A DNA stretch of 64,000 bases from Diplosphaera chodatii (GCA_032358165.1 JAALGY010000015.1:2170001-2234000), one strand, 5' to 3'. Numbered from the stretch's first letter, positions 47,951 through 60,392 are shown. The notes: generated from the sequence alone by a model not told the origin. Translations and numbers: made by a program.

Positions 47951-50814
47951 CTAGCAAAGCAATTTGGAGCGGGTTGCACGCCAGGCAGCACATACTGCTC
48001 CTGAAGGGATCAGAAGATGGGCCCTCATCAGACAAGTATCGGATGGTGATCTCCCACCGTACATAGACACAGGAACGATGCTAGGTGAGGTCCCAACGCT
48101 GACAGACGCAAGCAACATAGTGCAGAGTTCCCACCGCACCATCAGTTGCTGGATGCAGCTGAGCATGAGGCGCAGGAAGGTGTCGTCCCGCTGCATGCGA
48201 AACACGTTCGAGCCCTGCAGCATGCATCAGGGGTCACTGCTTGAGCGCACAGCAGAGGACCCTCAGGTTAGTGAACTACAGCTCGACAGCAGATCAGCTG
48301 CCATAATACAGGTATCCCGCTGTGGCATGCATGAATCAAGACTGGCACGCCCAGGCATCAGGGCTGCAGCGGAAACAACTCGTGCTTGGCACCTTGGTGG
48401 CAGAGCGGGATAGCAGGATGATGCTGTGGGTGCCGCTGGCCAGCATCTCCATCTGCAGCTGCGCCACCCAATAGGCCGGCACCTGCAAGGATTAGAGCAG
48501 GCGAACGAGATGTGACCTCACAGCGAGATCTGAAAGGCTGCAAGCGGTGTGAGCTGCACGGTTCCAGATCTTGTGACTTTATGTGCACGCACTGGATGGG
48601 CTGTGTAGTGCTGCTCTTCAGCCGCTGTAGCTCGCACCTGCATGCGCGGCCCCTTGTCAGCAAGCACATACTGCATCTGCTGCTTCCCCTTCCGGCTGAG
48701 CCGCGGCTTTGATGCAAATGGGCACCTGCACATGGATCAGCAGCTGGTCACTACGACTCTTCCTCTTCAAACTATGCTGTTTAGGTGCATCACCCCTTTG
48801 CAGACCACGTATTGCAAGGTGGATTCAGCATCCAAGACAAGCGGTCTCACGTATTCTTCACTTCCACCATTTCGACCCAGTCCCCTACTGCATTGGCATC
48901 CCATCCAGCCGCTGCATTTGCTGTCTGCGGTGGTGCGTGCAATTGCTGTTCTGCAGGTGACATCGCAGAGCCACTGGGTGCACCAGGAGGGTCGCAATTC
49001 GTGGTGGCCGCAGCTGTTGCACTGGCAGCTGTCTGGGGAGTCGGCCGCCGCTTGCTCTCAACGCTCAGCTGCAGACGCTGCAGCAGGGCCTCGATGTCAG
49101 CCGTCAGTGTCGTGGGCTGCCCTGCTGGTTGCCGACCCCGTCGTGGCTGGGACTGCTGCTGCGGCAAAGGCGCACGTGCTGCTGGCTGTGCCTGCAGCTG
49201 ACATCCAGGTTTCGAAACCTGCAGCTCCAGTTCCAGCTCAGAGCAGAGCCGCACGCCCCGCTCTGTGGGCAGCTGCACCGGGGCCGCTGCACGAACACCT
49301 GCTGTGAGGCCGTTGCAGCCTGCGGCGGTTGCCGCAGGCTGAGCAGGCTCCCCTGAGCACAACAGCCCAGCCGCCACGTTCAGGCTGCCATTCGGCATGC
49401 TCTGAGGAGGCTGCACAGTGGGGCGTGCAGCACTGGCGTCAAGCTGAGCTGGTGTGGCTGCTGGTGCTGCTTGGTGCCGCAGCATCGCGTCAGGGGAGGC
49501 GCCCATGGGCGGCAGCAGCTCGGCGCGGACGCCCCACTCCACAGGCAGCGCAGCCCAATCCACCATGCACAGGCCCACCTGCACATTGAGGGTTCAATTA
49601 AAAAGCTGGTTGCGCAGGGGCAGCAGCTACAGCAGTGTCGTATGATGGGAGGTTCATGGGCATCGCATGCAGCCAGCCCATGCAGCATGTGTATTTCAAC
49701 TTCAGGATGGACATACCTCGCCAACCGCGGCATCTGGGAACACCTGCAGCAAGGCATGCACGGAGGCTGCCTCCTGGGCACTACCCCAGGCCATGCGAAT
49801 CGACCCTGCACCTGCATGCGGCAACATTGAAGTCGACACAATGTGCCAAAAAATCACACGCCGGTGCATTACGATCACTGCAGCTGCACTGAGGCCCACT
49901 CAAAAATGCATCCGCCAATGCTAGTCGTTGCTGGTGAGTGTGCCTGACAGTTCGATCTGATTGTCAACTGCACCTCTCTGCGCAAGAGCGACTGCTGTGG
50001 CACGCCGCTTTGCCTCCTCAGCTGCGGTTTGCATGCCACCCTTGACCCTCTTCCTGCGGCTGCCTGCGCTGCTGTGCTGTCCCGACATATGTTGCGGACG
50101 TGGCTGCAAGCGCAAGGTGCCCCGACCAGCAGCGTTGTGTGTCGCCACCGCCTCCCTGTAGGGCGACATGACACACATCTCAGACAGCTGGCAGATGGTA
50201 GTGCAGACGCAGGATGGTGCAACATCATGACACGGACTCAGTGCACTAGAAAGCACTTTCAACCTGTTCAGGCGATCTGCATCTGCCAGGCTCAGGAGCT
50301 GCGCTGGTGCCGGGGGTTTATGCTGCGGCTGGCGCAGGTTGGCGGCGGCTGCCAGCAGCGAGTGGTGCGATGCAAAGTGCTTCGGCAGACCCAGCTGCGC
50401 TATGGCAGATGGCTCGTGCACACCAAGCGCGCCATTGAGAGTCGACGAGGTGAGCACGCCAGCATGGAGTGCCCGCCACAATGGCGAGTCTTGCCGCACA
50501 TACCTGTGTATGTGCCATGCATGCAAATTTTGCAAGTTATACCACATGCGATGCAGCCACAATTGCATCCTACTGAGGAAACTCACCCACACGACACCAT
50601 AGCCTGCTGCAGATACACAACCGTAACGCATTGCAGCACACATGCAAGTGCATTCCAGCCCCGAGCACCTGTAGCATTGTGGGTGGCTGAGCACGAGGTC
50701 CTCCACTGGCGGCAGTGCTGCAAACTCTGGGTGTGCTCGCAGGGTCTCCATGCTGATGCTGCGCACATGGATGTTGGGCAGCACCCCACATGACGACCCG
50801 CCAGCGCGCTGCAT
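47951..50814 (-). CDS. YqaJ-like (lambda-exonuclease type) nuclease domain protein
   Basis: PD-(D/E)XK nuclease of the YqaJ viral-recombinase family, better known from phages. The first in-frame ATG is at 50814, but an upstream exon is possible because the preceding acceptor-like site (near 50943) fits. Exons in order carry EFAALPPVEDLVLSHPQCYR; YVRQDSPLWRALHAGVLTSS (entry motif); a basic segment GSRRKRVKGG; IRMAWGSAQEAASVHALLQ; then GLCMVDWAALPVEWG and GASPDAMLRH (catalytic aspartate). A Gln/Ala-rich insertion of about 120 residues precedes WVEMVEVKN, which splices to TCPFASKP (catalytic E-x-K). Next come VPAYWVAQLQMEMLASG (conserved glutamine) and GSNVFRMQRDDTFLRLML. One intron appears to start with GC (49943-49942). 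The C-terminus after QQLMVRWE, down to TAG 47951, is uncertain. Likely role: DNA end processing or recombination. Confidence 0.85.
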
Positions 50815-51643
50815 GCCGTCCGCTGCGGGCTGGCCCGGCGCAGGAGACTGCTGCGTGCCAGAGGTGCTGGCTGCTGACTGCCGGAGTTTGCGACCCCACT
50901 GACACGCTTTGCCGCAAATGCTACTGTGCCCTCTGAATGGCTGTGCGTTCAAGACCAGAGTCAAGTCAGTACATGGTGTTGATCAGATTCTGCATCTCCA
51001 CCGGCATGCCTCATTGTAGTCCGCATTCAAGCCCGTGCACTATGAAGCAGTTGAGACCGATACGCAGTTACATATATCGAGCAGGTGATGGCGCTCACCC
51101 CAGGAAACCAAATGTCGGCAGGTGAAGGCGCGATGATGAGCATCTCAGACTACCATCACGCTCTGATGTGCATGCACATCCGACAGCAGTCGCCTGTCAC
51201 CACCGTGGTACAGCAAAAACACCCTGTGAGCAGCTTTGCTGGGGATGAAGAATGGTAAACATGCACAGTATGCAGTTGCTGCAATGCTGGCGCTCCTGGC
51301 TGATGCCACGGTGGCCCAGGTTGACGACCCGGAGACACGCAGCATGCACAGCATGCCCGTCAGCTGATGAAATGTACTGCTTGCAGCATGCCATACGGTG
51401 CCACAAGGATGGCCAGCATTGAGCTGACGCAAAGATGGTGTGCTGAGTCGCCCGCTGCCACGCCGCACAAGCAAGGTACCTTGCTTATTACCACCGGTGG
51501 TGCGGCCATGCACCGGTTCAGCTACACTACTCGCTCTTGGATTGATCAGCGGTCAGCATCATAAACACGTTCAATGGCCAACGATTCCAATACCAAAACA
51601 CGCCATACGCCGCAGCGCATACTTCTTGCATCTCATTCAGCCA
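50815..51643. other. Intergenic region, YqaJ gene / GPN2
   Basis: About 830 bp. It holds the possible first exon and promoter of the YqaJ gene and the 3' UTR of GPN2. Short reading frames here resemble nothing known. Confidence 0.4.
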
Positions 51644-53818
51644 TCAGGCCCGCTCAATAACATCGGCAGGAAAGAAGCGCTCCTCAAAGTCGGCTGCCAA
51701 GTCTGCATCCCCATAATCTGCACGAGCAGGAATGAATGCCCGTGATGGGCAAGACAAGGTACCCAGACTATGCCACATTGACCGATGACAAACCCATCGA
51801 TGACAGAAAGAGACCAGGTGACTTGCAGCGCACCTGTGGCAACAATGCTGTGGGGCAGTAGCGCCTGCGCATCCGGCCGGCCAGTGAATGCATAGCCATT
51901 GGCCTTGTCGATGTTGCGCAGCAGCGCCGCCATCGCGTGCTTGTCCTCCACATGCAGTGGCATGAAGCGCAGCAGCCCGAAGTCGTCCACCACCTGCAGT
52001 GCAGGAGATCCACCATAAGCGGACGTGCTGTATGCACACGGTGCCACACTGATGCAACTTGTGCGGCTATGACTGCAGCCCGCGGAACACCAGCAGCTCA
52101 ACTGGACACGCCACCAGTGCTGACACGCTATCATACAAAATGCTGGCTCCCATTTCGGCAAGGGCGGCACTTGCCTCGCACAGTGCGGACGTGAGGCGTC
52201 GAAAGCGCGGTGGGAAGGATGTGGCTGTGCCTGACAGCTGGCTGCCCTCCGCCGGGACTTGACCATCGCTGCAAAGAGCGAATAGAATAGCGTCTGTCTT
52301 TGAGGGACAAAGGGTCTGCAAGGAAGCTGCCTGCGATGGCTCAACACGCGATGGCCTTTGGCGAACTGCCTGCAACACCTGGCGCCTGCTGCGCTGCTGT
52401 CCGGGTCCATCAGGTCGGCCAGCTGCTTCAGATCCTCCGCGGCTGCGTAGTAGTCCAGCCCCAGGGCCGGACGGCCATACTGCGCCACCAGGTCCACCTG
52501 CATTGTGGAATTGGCAGAAGTGAGAAAGACACGTTATCAAGTTGCACCACTGCTTGCAGGTGGCTGCAGGAGTCCCGATGCTCTGCAGAGCAGCAGCAAC
52601 AGGCGCACCCACCTTGGACAGGACGTTGATGTGGGGCAGGCTCAGATGCAGCATGGTGGATAGGCTCAGCAGGGCGGCCGCGAGGAACTTGCCGGGGTCC
52701 GATGTCAGGTGCGCATCCACCAGGTGCACCGCCGCCAGCCTGCCATGTGGAAGAAGTAGATCCTTCATGATCCCAATAGAAGCAACCACTGGAGGCCTAC
52801 CGCCAGAAGCCAGCATGCGTTCAGCCAGCATGCGTTCACGCAGGCTGCAAGCCTGCTTGCCAGCAACGCTCGAGAGGGGTTACTGGAAAGTGCCCTTCGG
52901 ATCCGCCTGGTCGTTGGACAGCCGAAGCACGATGCGGTTGAACACCGTCAGCATCATGTAATGTGCACACCAGCGGAGGGGTCTCAGACACCTGAGGTGC
53001 CAGTCGTCCGTCATGACCTTGAGCATCTTCGTCAGCGCATCGTGGAGCGTGAACAGCTCCACCTGCCCGGGGCAGTCGAAGACAAGGTAGCATCCGTCTG
53101 CAGTGGAAATAGCACAAGCTCAGGGTTTCAGATTAAGCACTGACTCCTGCATACAACCCGCCCTTGTGCATCAGGTGTGTACATCCAATCACCTGCTTCA
53201 AGCGGCTGCAGCTGGTCCTTCAGCCAGTCCATGTTGGACTCCACATAGTCCATGCAGTACACCAGGCCTGTGCGCATATAGCAAAGCCAGCATTTGGCAT
53301 GGTTCCGAGTCGTTGATCAACACCGCGTACTCTAAACGAACCTATGAATCATCATATTATTTCCACATCAATCACCCAAGGGTGTAGGCACTGAGCTTCC
53401 CTGAGGTTGGTAGCCTAGACAGAGCCCAGCGTGCGCAGCACGGCACGGCATGCGCGCAGGGCGCACCGCCATTGGGCCCCAGGCCCTCCTGCTCCTGCAC
53501 CTCCTCCAGCGAGATCAGGTCCCGCACGTCCACGGCGCACTCGTACGGCAGCGCGTCGTTGGCGGGGTCCAGGTTCACCACCGCCACCCGCCGTCCCAGC
53601 AGCTGCATGCGATGATAGCGTCACATCAAGTCAGCAACCCACCTTCTCTCGGAAGCCCGGCATGGTGGTTAGTCGCTGACAAGGAGTCAAGGAGTCATAT
53701 GACGTTGTGCTGGGCGGCAACAAGACCGCACCTGCAGAAACTGCTGCATGCCATTGCAGTATGTGGTCTTGCCGCTGCCGGGCGGTCCGATGACAATCTG
53801 CCCGAACGCCAGGATTGC
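51644..53818 (-). CDS. GPN2: GPN-loop GTPase 2 (5' end open)
   Basis: Small GTPase of the GPN family, which helps assemble and import RNA polymerase II and III. The first recognised exon, from 53818, reads [20 protein letters not shown] (Walker A). It has no ATG of its own, so a short upstream first exon is expected, possibly near 53887. It is followed by [39 protein letters not shown] (the Gly-Pro-Asn loop that names the family), and [19 protein letters not shown] (G3). A phase-2 join then gives [37 protein letters not shown] (G4-like) and [16 protein letters not shown]. Next are [17 protein letters not shown] and KANGYAF, and a last exon joined within an aspartate reads [15 protein letters not shown], ending at TGA 51644. 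Exon borders around 52200-52500 are approximate. A 15-bp tandem repeat (52809-52838) lies in an intron. Confidence 0.93.
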
Positions 53819-54737
53819 CTGATGCTCGTCAAGCACTTGATTTGCGCCGCCTCAGCGATTGTGATCGCATGTGACGAGGGCAGACATGCAACGTGCCACG
53901 GTGTCGCTGCATGCACGTTTGCACGAGCTGCAGCGCAAACACGATTTTGAGTCGGCGGGGCAGGTCACCGAGCTATGCCGCTGCCGCCCTATGGGAGTCA
54001 GAGCTGATGTGAACCAGGATATCTTTGAAATGCTGATGAAGCCTTGCAGATGGCAAGTGCACAACTGAATGTATGTGCGCCATTGCAGAGGGTCCTGTCA
54101 GCCGTCAGACAGTCACATGTCCGTCAGATTCTATTGGCAGGACTGACACTGCCATATAATCAACATGGGGCAGTGCTGCAGTGTGATGCAGTAGAACCAG
54201 ACCGTGCAGTGTGTGCCACTGGGGCAGATTGTTGCGAGTCCATGCTTGTTGATGTCCGCCGGTGCACCAGTGATGGTGAACATGGCCTTGTCCACCACCT
54301 GCATCCTAAGACACCCTCACGAGATGCCTGCGATCACCGTTGTTTGCTTGTATGATTTTACGACTCTGCTAGAGCTGTGCAAATATGTACACATGGCGAA
54401 TATCCACCATCAAGAGCTCGCAATCAATGCCGCCAAACGACATTGAGGATGCCTTATATATTGCAGCGCAAAGACATCATGTTTCCTTCAGCTATTCGTC
54501 GCCATCGCAGCCAGCAGCAGAAGTACACATCGATCCTATGTCACCCCTCAGGTTACACGACTTCCAGCTCACTCCCTGCTCTCTGCTCGCTGCCCTCTGC
54601 CTGGCAAATTGGAGGTTTCGTAGTCTGTTGGTGCCGTCGGCGCTGCAGTGGGGCAGCTTCCGACGCTGACTGGCGGGTACGTATAGCTGCTCATCGCAGG
54701 CTAGGCCTTTGATGGCAACCCTATCACTGGCCTGCTG
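53819..54737. other. Intergenic region, GPN2 / orphan gene
   Basis: About 920 bp that should include the missing first exon and promoter of GPN2. No other gene is supported. The stretch 54080-54700 is noticeably more AT-rich than its surroundings. Confidence 0.4.
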
Positions 54738-55182
54738 TTAGCCTGGGCGCCACTTGTGGCTTCGCTGCATTGGCTTGCTGCGAAGCAGACGGCCATCAGA
54801 AGCGCGGGCAGGAGGTGCCGCCGGCAGGAGCCGTCGCACGGCCGCCAGAGGCCTGCCTGTCGGATCGCCAGTCTCCCGCTGCCAGTGCCTGAGCCATGGG
54901 TGCAACGCCATCAGATGGCTGCACCTGAGGCTACCTTTATGAGTTTCAGTCTGCAGGCATGGAGCTGGCATGCAGCCTTCTGCTCCGGAAGGAAGATGGG
55001 CGTAATAGCGCTGCACAGCATCTGGAGATGAAACATACCGCATTGATGCCCTCGTGCAGCAGCTCCATGAAGACGGCCCACTGGCGGGCGTCTAGACCCG
55101 TGAACACTGCATTCACAGCCGTCGGGGCGCGGCCCTCGATCGGCGGCGGGTACACAGCTGGCGCCTGCCGCTTCGCCTGCAT
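54738..55182 (-). CDS. Hypothetical 118-residue protein, two exons
   Basis: Not recognised. ATG at 55182. Exon 1 (55039-55182, 144 nt) ends at a good donor (GCG|GTATG). Exon 2 (54738-54950, 213 nt) begins after CTGCAG. Both are in phase 0 and total 118 residues plus stop. Exon 1 reads like an ordered protein (YPPPIEGRAPTAVNAVFTG, QWAVFMELLHEGINA). Exon 2 is basic and rich in Arg, Pro and Ala (HPWLRHWQRETGDPTGRPL), with a basic end (RSHKWRPG). It lies 94 bp downstream of the PI4K-gamma stop on the same strand, so it could be a separate small gene or an alternative 3' part of that transcript. A competing frame over exon 1 (54911-55261) looks like a shadow. Confidence 0.45.
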
Positions 55183-55276
55183 CACCAATCTGCACTGTTC
55201 CCCTCCGAAGAAGGGGCTTGCACCAAGGGGTCATGAGCAGCGGATGTATTGCTCGTCGCATCTGCTACAGGGGCCG

Positions 55277-58200
55277 TCAGATGTCCTTGATCATGCCGAG
55301 CAGCGAGGGCAGACTTTCCAACTGTTCACACATTCCATGCAGCACCTTGTGGTGATCATGGCGGTTGCGGCCACGCTGGTCCATAGGCCGACGTGGGCGC
55401 TGCACGGTGCTGGGCAGCGCCAGGCTCATCGCCATCGGGCCCTCTGTCGCCGCTGCTGCAGCGCTGCCGTACGGGAAGCCGCCGCCGCCGCCGTGCAGGC
55501 CGCCCATGGCGCTGCGGGGGCGTGTCGGCAGCCCCGGCGGGCGGCGTGACTGCGCCATGAAGGGGCTGCATGCGCCGCCGGCCTGCACCATTGTGGCCGC
55601 AGCGGCGTCAGGCGACGGCGTCTCTGGCGAGCTGCTGTCGCCCCAGCCGGTGGCGCCGCGGTCGGCGTACATTGCAGCAGGTGTGCGGGGCGACATGCGG
55701 GGCGCCACCTCGGCACCGCTGCTGTGGCGGCGGCGGTCGCCCGCGCTGCCGCTCAGCTGCGACACCAGCCCCAGCGGCAGGTCCACAGACCCCACGGGGC
55801 TGCTGTGGCGGCGGGTCATGTCAGTGACAGCCTCCGCCGTGCTGGCGGGCCCCGGCTGCAGGGCCCTGGAGCCGGCTATATGCGAGGGGCCGCCGTCATC
55901 CAGGGCAAACAGCAGGTCGTCGGCAGCGCTTGGCAGCCTGCCGGCAGCGCCGCTCGCCAGCCGCGAGAAGCTGTTGGCTGTCGACAGGGTGCCCGAGGCA
56001 GTGCTGGCCAGATCGGTCACGCTGGCAGACTGGTGCTTCTGCAGCCCACCAGCAGGGCGCTGCCACTGGTCCAGGTGCTGCAGCGAGCCGCCGAGCGTCC
56101 GGCTCAGGTGCCGAGGCGCGTCAGCGAGCCCCAGCAGCTGCAGCTGGCCATCGAGCTTGCCAGCATTGGGTGCAAAACCGTGATACAGCTTTGGGCCGTG
56201 GTGCTGCTGAGCCGCTGCAGGTGACTGGCCGTCCTGGCTGGCCCGATCGGCGCCAGAGCCGTGCTCCGATATGTCGGCCAGCGAGGAGCTGCCGGCGCCG
56301 CGGACGCTGCAGCTGCGCAGGCGGCCCAGGCTGCCGTGCAGCCCGCCGTAGCCCCAGTCGTAGCCCAACTCAGCATCGTCAGACAGGTCGTCGACCGACC
56401 CCTCCGACTCCGAGTTGTCAGCATCCCAGGACCGCTCTGACGAGGCGCTGCTGCTGCCGCAGCTGCATGTGCGACACCACATATAAGTGGCGTGCTCTGT
56501 CACCTGCTGCTTCTGCTGCGGGGTCGGATTGACTGCAAGACGTCCAAACTCGTTGCTAACATACAGAGGAGGCCAGTCAACACGCATCAAGCTCCTCAAA
56601 TCAGGTTACATGTTCCCACCTGGAGGCGGCGTCATTGTCTTCGTCGAGCACGGCGGCGCGGCAGGCGAGGCACAGGCGCTCCAGCTGGCTGGCCTCCTCC
56701 TCCATACCCACCAGCGGCCGGCTCATGACCTCCCCGATCTCCGCCAGGCTGCGGAGGAATTTAGTTCACAGACAGGTCAAGGGTCAGAGTCAGACCCATC
56801 AATTATTGAGGCCAGATCTACCCCAGCAACAAGCAGGCGTACAGTGCCTGGATATGCACATGCTCTGCAGCTGCCTTTGTCCACATACCACTGTATCAAC
56901 AGCTGGCATCGCACCTGAGGCCGGCGGCGGCGGCGGCCTGCAGCAGCGCGGTGGCGACCTGCAGCGTGCGCCCGCACTCGGGCCGCAGCGCCGGCAGCTC
57001 CCGCCGCAGCAGCTCGCAGTCCGCCGCCGGGTCCAGGTTTGCAATGTACGCCAGCTCCTCCTTGCTGAAGGGCATCATCGCCTGTGGGTGCAAAGGTACA
57101 CATCATGCACTGAATAAGACTACGTCTTACAATCAAGTCAGTGTTGAGTTTGCAATGTGTTGCAGCAGGTGCAGTCCCGTTGTCGCCTTGCATGTCAGGC
57201 AGAGGCCAGCTTGCCACAGGAGTCAGCATCGTGATCTCCTGACCGCATGTTGCTGTACTGTCTGAGATGCACCCAAGTGACATGGCGGAGTCCAGCAACA
57301 GCAGGCGGGGTAACCCACCTGCGGCCAGTGCAGCCACTCGAAGTAGGGCGGCTCCAGCGCCTCGGGCAGGCAGAAGCCGTGGTCGATGGGGCGCAGCTCC
57401 GAGCGGTCGTCCCCCAGGCGCGCGCGCCCGCCGGACGCGCTGCCGCCTCGGCCGCCCCGGTCCCGAGGGCGCACAACCAGCATGTTGCCTGCAGAAAAGA
57501 TAACACGGGGCTGCGGGGCTTGCATGTCTGCAACTCTATACAGCCAATGCACAAGCTGCCTCCATTGGGTATCACGTTGCGCATGCTGTGAATAGCGGAA
57601 AGCAGCAATGCACGGTCATAGCCGGGGGAGCTTCTGCAGGGCGATACGTGGTCACATTGACAATGCCACATGCTGACCTGCATGACGGTCGGTATTGAAC
57701 AGGCGAACGTCCAGAATGCCGATGCGGTGCACGTCTGCAACGGCGAAGCGGGAGGCGCCAACTTCGCTTGTGTCGCCGTCATGCATGATGAACTCCTGCA
57801 GAGTGCATGCCACGGTGAGCTGCAGGGTTGCCCTAAAGCTCCTGCTTGCACCCTCGTCAGGGACAGGTTTGGGCGTCAAGCAAATCAGACTGGACTCAGA
57901 TGCTACGGCTGCATGCGCACCTGTAGCGAGCCGAGTTTTCCTTCTTGCTGCAGTGCGCCATCCAGGTTGCCAGAGGAGCTGCGGAGGGCCGTGCCAGATC
58001 CGCTGGGCTGTAGCGACGCGGGCGTTGAGTCAACAGCGTGGTGGAAGATTGGGTGTGACACCCGCACCAACACTGTTGGAGGCACCTGCAGTCACAGCAT
58101 GCCGACCTCGAAATGCAGTAAACCCTTTGCATCCTCTGAAGCGCGCGGGACGATGCACCGCCACCTACACCGTCACCTCGGTCACAGGCCACACTGGCAT

Positions 58201-59377
58201 CAGCCCTGCCAGGGGGCACTCGGACTCACACGGCACCCGCTGCTCACCTTGGCAAAGTTGTCGTGGTCCAGCAGGAAGGCTGCGACCTCGCGTAGCGCGG
58301 CCTCCCCCACACGGACCGTCGGCTTCAGGCCCGGCTGCCCCAGCTCCCGCCCCACGAAGCCCTGATATCGTTTTGTAAACACACGTCTGCAGCCTAGATG
58401 TCATGTGTGTGCACCAGGTGCGACTGCCACCATGTGGGACACAACACAGACAGCGTGAGACGTCGGCACGCCAATCACAGCATGTGCCTTGGCCACCAAG
58501 CGGCATGAGGGCACTGCACCTTGGGGTTGTTGGGCGCCAGGGGCTCCTCGTCGCAGGGCTTGACGATGGCGACGTGGGCGCCCGCCTCGGAGCGGAAGAA
58601 GTAGGTGCCGCCCAGCCCCGCCTCCGCCGCGTCCGGCTCCTGGCAGCACCGCAGGCCCCGCGCCACCGCGCGCACCAGCCGCCGCACGTCCGAGCTCGCG
58701 TGTGTCGTGCCCACCACCTCCAGGTGTGGTTGCTGGTGCTGTGCCGACAGTGCCAGCGCATCCCTCGGAGTGAAGCTGCCAGCTGCAATGGACATCAGCC
58801 CTCGGATGCCAAAGGACGATTCGTGCGGCTCTGCCTCTGCCTCTGCTACGGCAGTGCGCGGCGCCGGCCGGTGGCCTGGCGCCTCGTGGGAGTGCGAGCG
58901 GCTGCGGCGGCCAGTCCGCCGGGATCCCACTGGCGGGTTGGGCCGTGGCTGCGAGGGGTACTGCAGTGGCGCCAGACCCCGCGGGCTGGGGTCGCGCCCG
59001 CGGCTGCCAATGTGCTGGCCCATGCCGTTGGAGCGGCTGGGCGTCAGGTGCGACCGCGGCACTGCCTGCTTCTGTGGCGTGTGCGGCGATTGCTGTTGGT
59101 CAGGGTTTGCCGCCGACGCTGGTCTGGTTGGGCTGACTGCCGCCTTCAGCGGCTTGGCATCAAGCGGCGACAGCAGCCCTTCGCGCACTGTGAAGCCGTA
59201 CGTCTGCTTCGGCGGCTCCTCCGTCGTCATCGCTGCGAGCTGCACCACGGTGCTCATGCTGCTGCATGTCCTGTCTGCATGTCGGGCTGTTGGCACGGAG
59301 ATCCAAACGTCACGCTGCCGTAGCAACTCGGGCGCGAGGCCTCCTGCGACCACAGACAGGCAGCTGGATGAGGACAT
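55277..59377 (-). CDS. Phosphatidylinositol 4-kinase gamma (plant type) with long disordered C-terminus
   Basis: Member of the plant PI4K-gamma family (PI3/PI4-kinase fold; several plant members act as protein kinases). The start at 59377 (MSSSSCLSVVAGG) is the first good ATG; 59257 and 59230 are alternatives. An N-terminal Ser/Pro/Arg-rich stretch is followed by GGTYFFRSEAGAHVAIVKP (ATP-binding lysine), CDEEPLAPNNPK, GFVGRELGQPGLKPTVRVGE, REVAAFLLDHDNFAKV, PPTVLVRVSHPIFH, ASRFAVADVHRIGILDVRLF, and NTDRHAG joined to NMLVVRP (catalytic loop D-R-x-x-x-N). Then come ELRPIDHGFCLPEAL (metal-binding D), PYFEWLHWPQ, FSKEELAYIANLDPAADCELL and SLAEIGEVMSRPLVG. All match plant PI4K-gamma. A final exon (about 56530-55277) adds roughly 400 residues of Ser/Gly/Pro-rich disorder. 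Plant relatives carry N-terminal ubiquitin-like domains; none is visible here. Confidence 0.93.
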
Positions 59378-60392
59378 GATTGGCTGGGCAGCAAACAGGT
59401 GCGCCTGCACAGAGATCTGGATTCCGGACGCCAGCGGTCTTGGGGTCGCGAGAAGCCCGACGTTTGCTCCCACGACCGACCAGCAAGCAGTATGTGGCCT
59501 GATATACAGTCACGATCTTTCATGCAAGCGCGCTTGGCCGAGCATCTGGCAGGCAATCCCCGCAGAGCCCAAAGGGCTTGCTGGAAGGCTCGAGAGATGA
59601 GGTAGGTGCAGCGTCTGATGCGCATAGGAAGGCGCGCAGCGGGCGTCCAAATCGCAGGCAATGAATACATCGCTCACAGATTGCGCATGCATCCAAAACG
59701 CCGCGACGGTGCACGGAGCAGGTACACTTGTAAAGGTCACCAGGGTGGTGGCCCCCTGCAACCGACAGCTAATCCATATCGCACAAGCTCATGAGCCTTC
59801 AAACCATTACCTTGCCTGCGACAACGTGCATCACGTCCTCCAGCCTCTGCCGTGCGCGCTTGCAGAGGTCCCACTCAACAGTTGGAAAATACGGCAAACG
59901 CCGCGTTTCACCTCCGTGTGGAACGGAGCCAAGCCACAGCTTGTTACATCGAATAAGCTCTGTGCTGTTATCTACAGGGCCGGCTGCTGCTATATGCCAG
60001 AGCAGTGTGGCGAGCACGTGTTGAATTTTGCGACGGAGGTTGAGAGGCACAATACGCTTAGCAAACCGTGCACGGGGCGTGTCGACCCGGCAACGCCCAC
60101 GGCCAAACAAGCTGAACAACTGCCCAACCCTATCTACACATATGATACAACAACGCAATCGCAACGCAATATGGCCATCAGCTGCAAGCCAGCGCCCCGC
60201 GGACCACTGCCTATCAAAGGAAGCATATCAAAGGCGTCCCCTTCGTATGTAAGCCTGACTGCCGGAAAGGAGCAACAGGGTGCGTGCAGCGTTTCGGTCG
60301 CAGCGGGTTCAGCACAAAGAAGCGCCTGCATGCACCTTGGATGTCATTGTGAACGATCCACAATGCGCTACACCAGCTGACGGCCGTGCGGC
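59378..60392. other. Divergent intergenic region, PI4K-gamma / DUF455 gene
   Basis: About 1 kb between head-to-head starts. A plus-strand reading frame at 59661-60380 (239 codons) resembles no family and shows no splicing to a neighbour, so it is not called. It could hide an upstream exon of either gene. Confidence 0.45.

Noticed and set aside
52809..52838. 15-bp tandem repeat that would encode [10 protein letters not shown]
   Set aside because: It lies in a GPN2 intron. The exon join [12 protein letters not shown] matches the family and skips it.
59661..60380. 239-codon plus-strand frame between PI4K-gamma and the DUF455 gene
   Set aside because: Mixed composition with no recognisable motif, and no in-phase join to the DUF455 start. 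Kept as intergenic.
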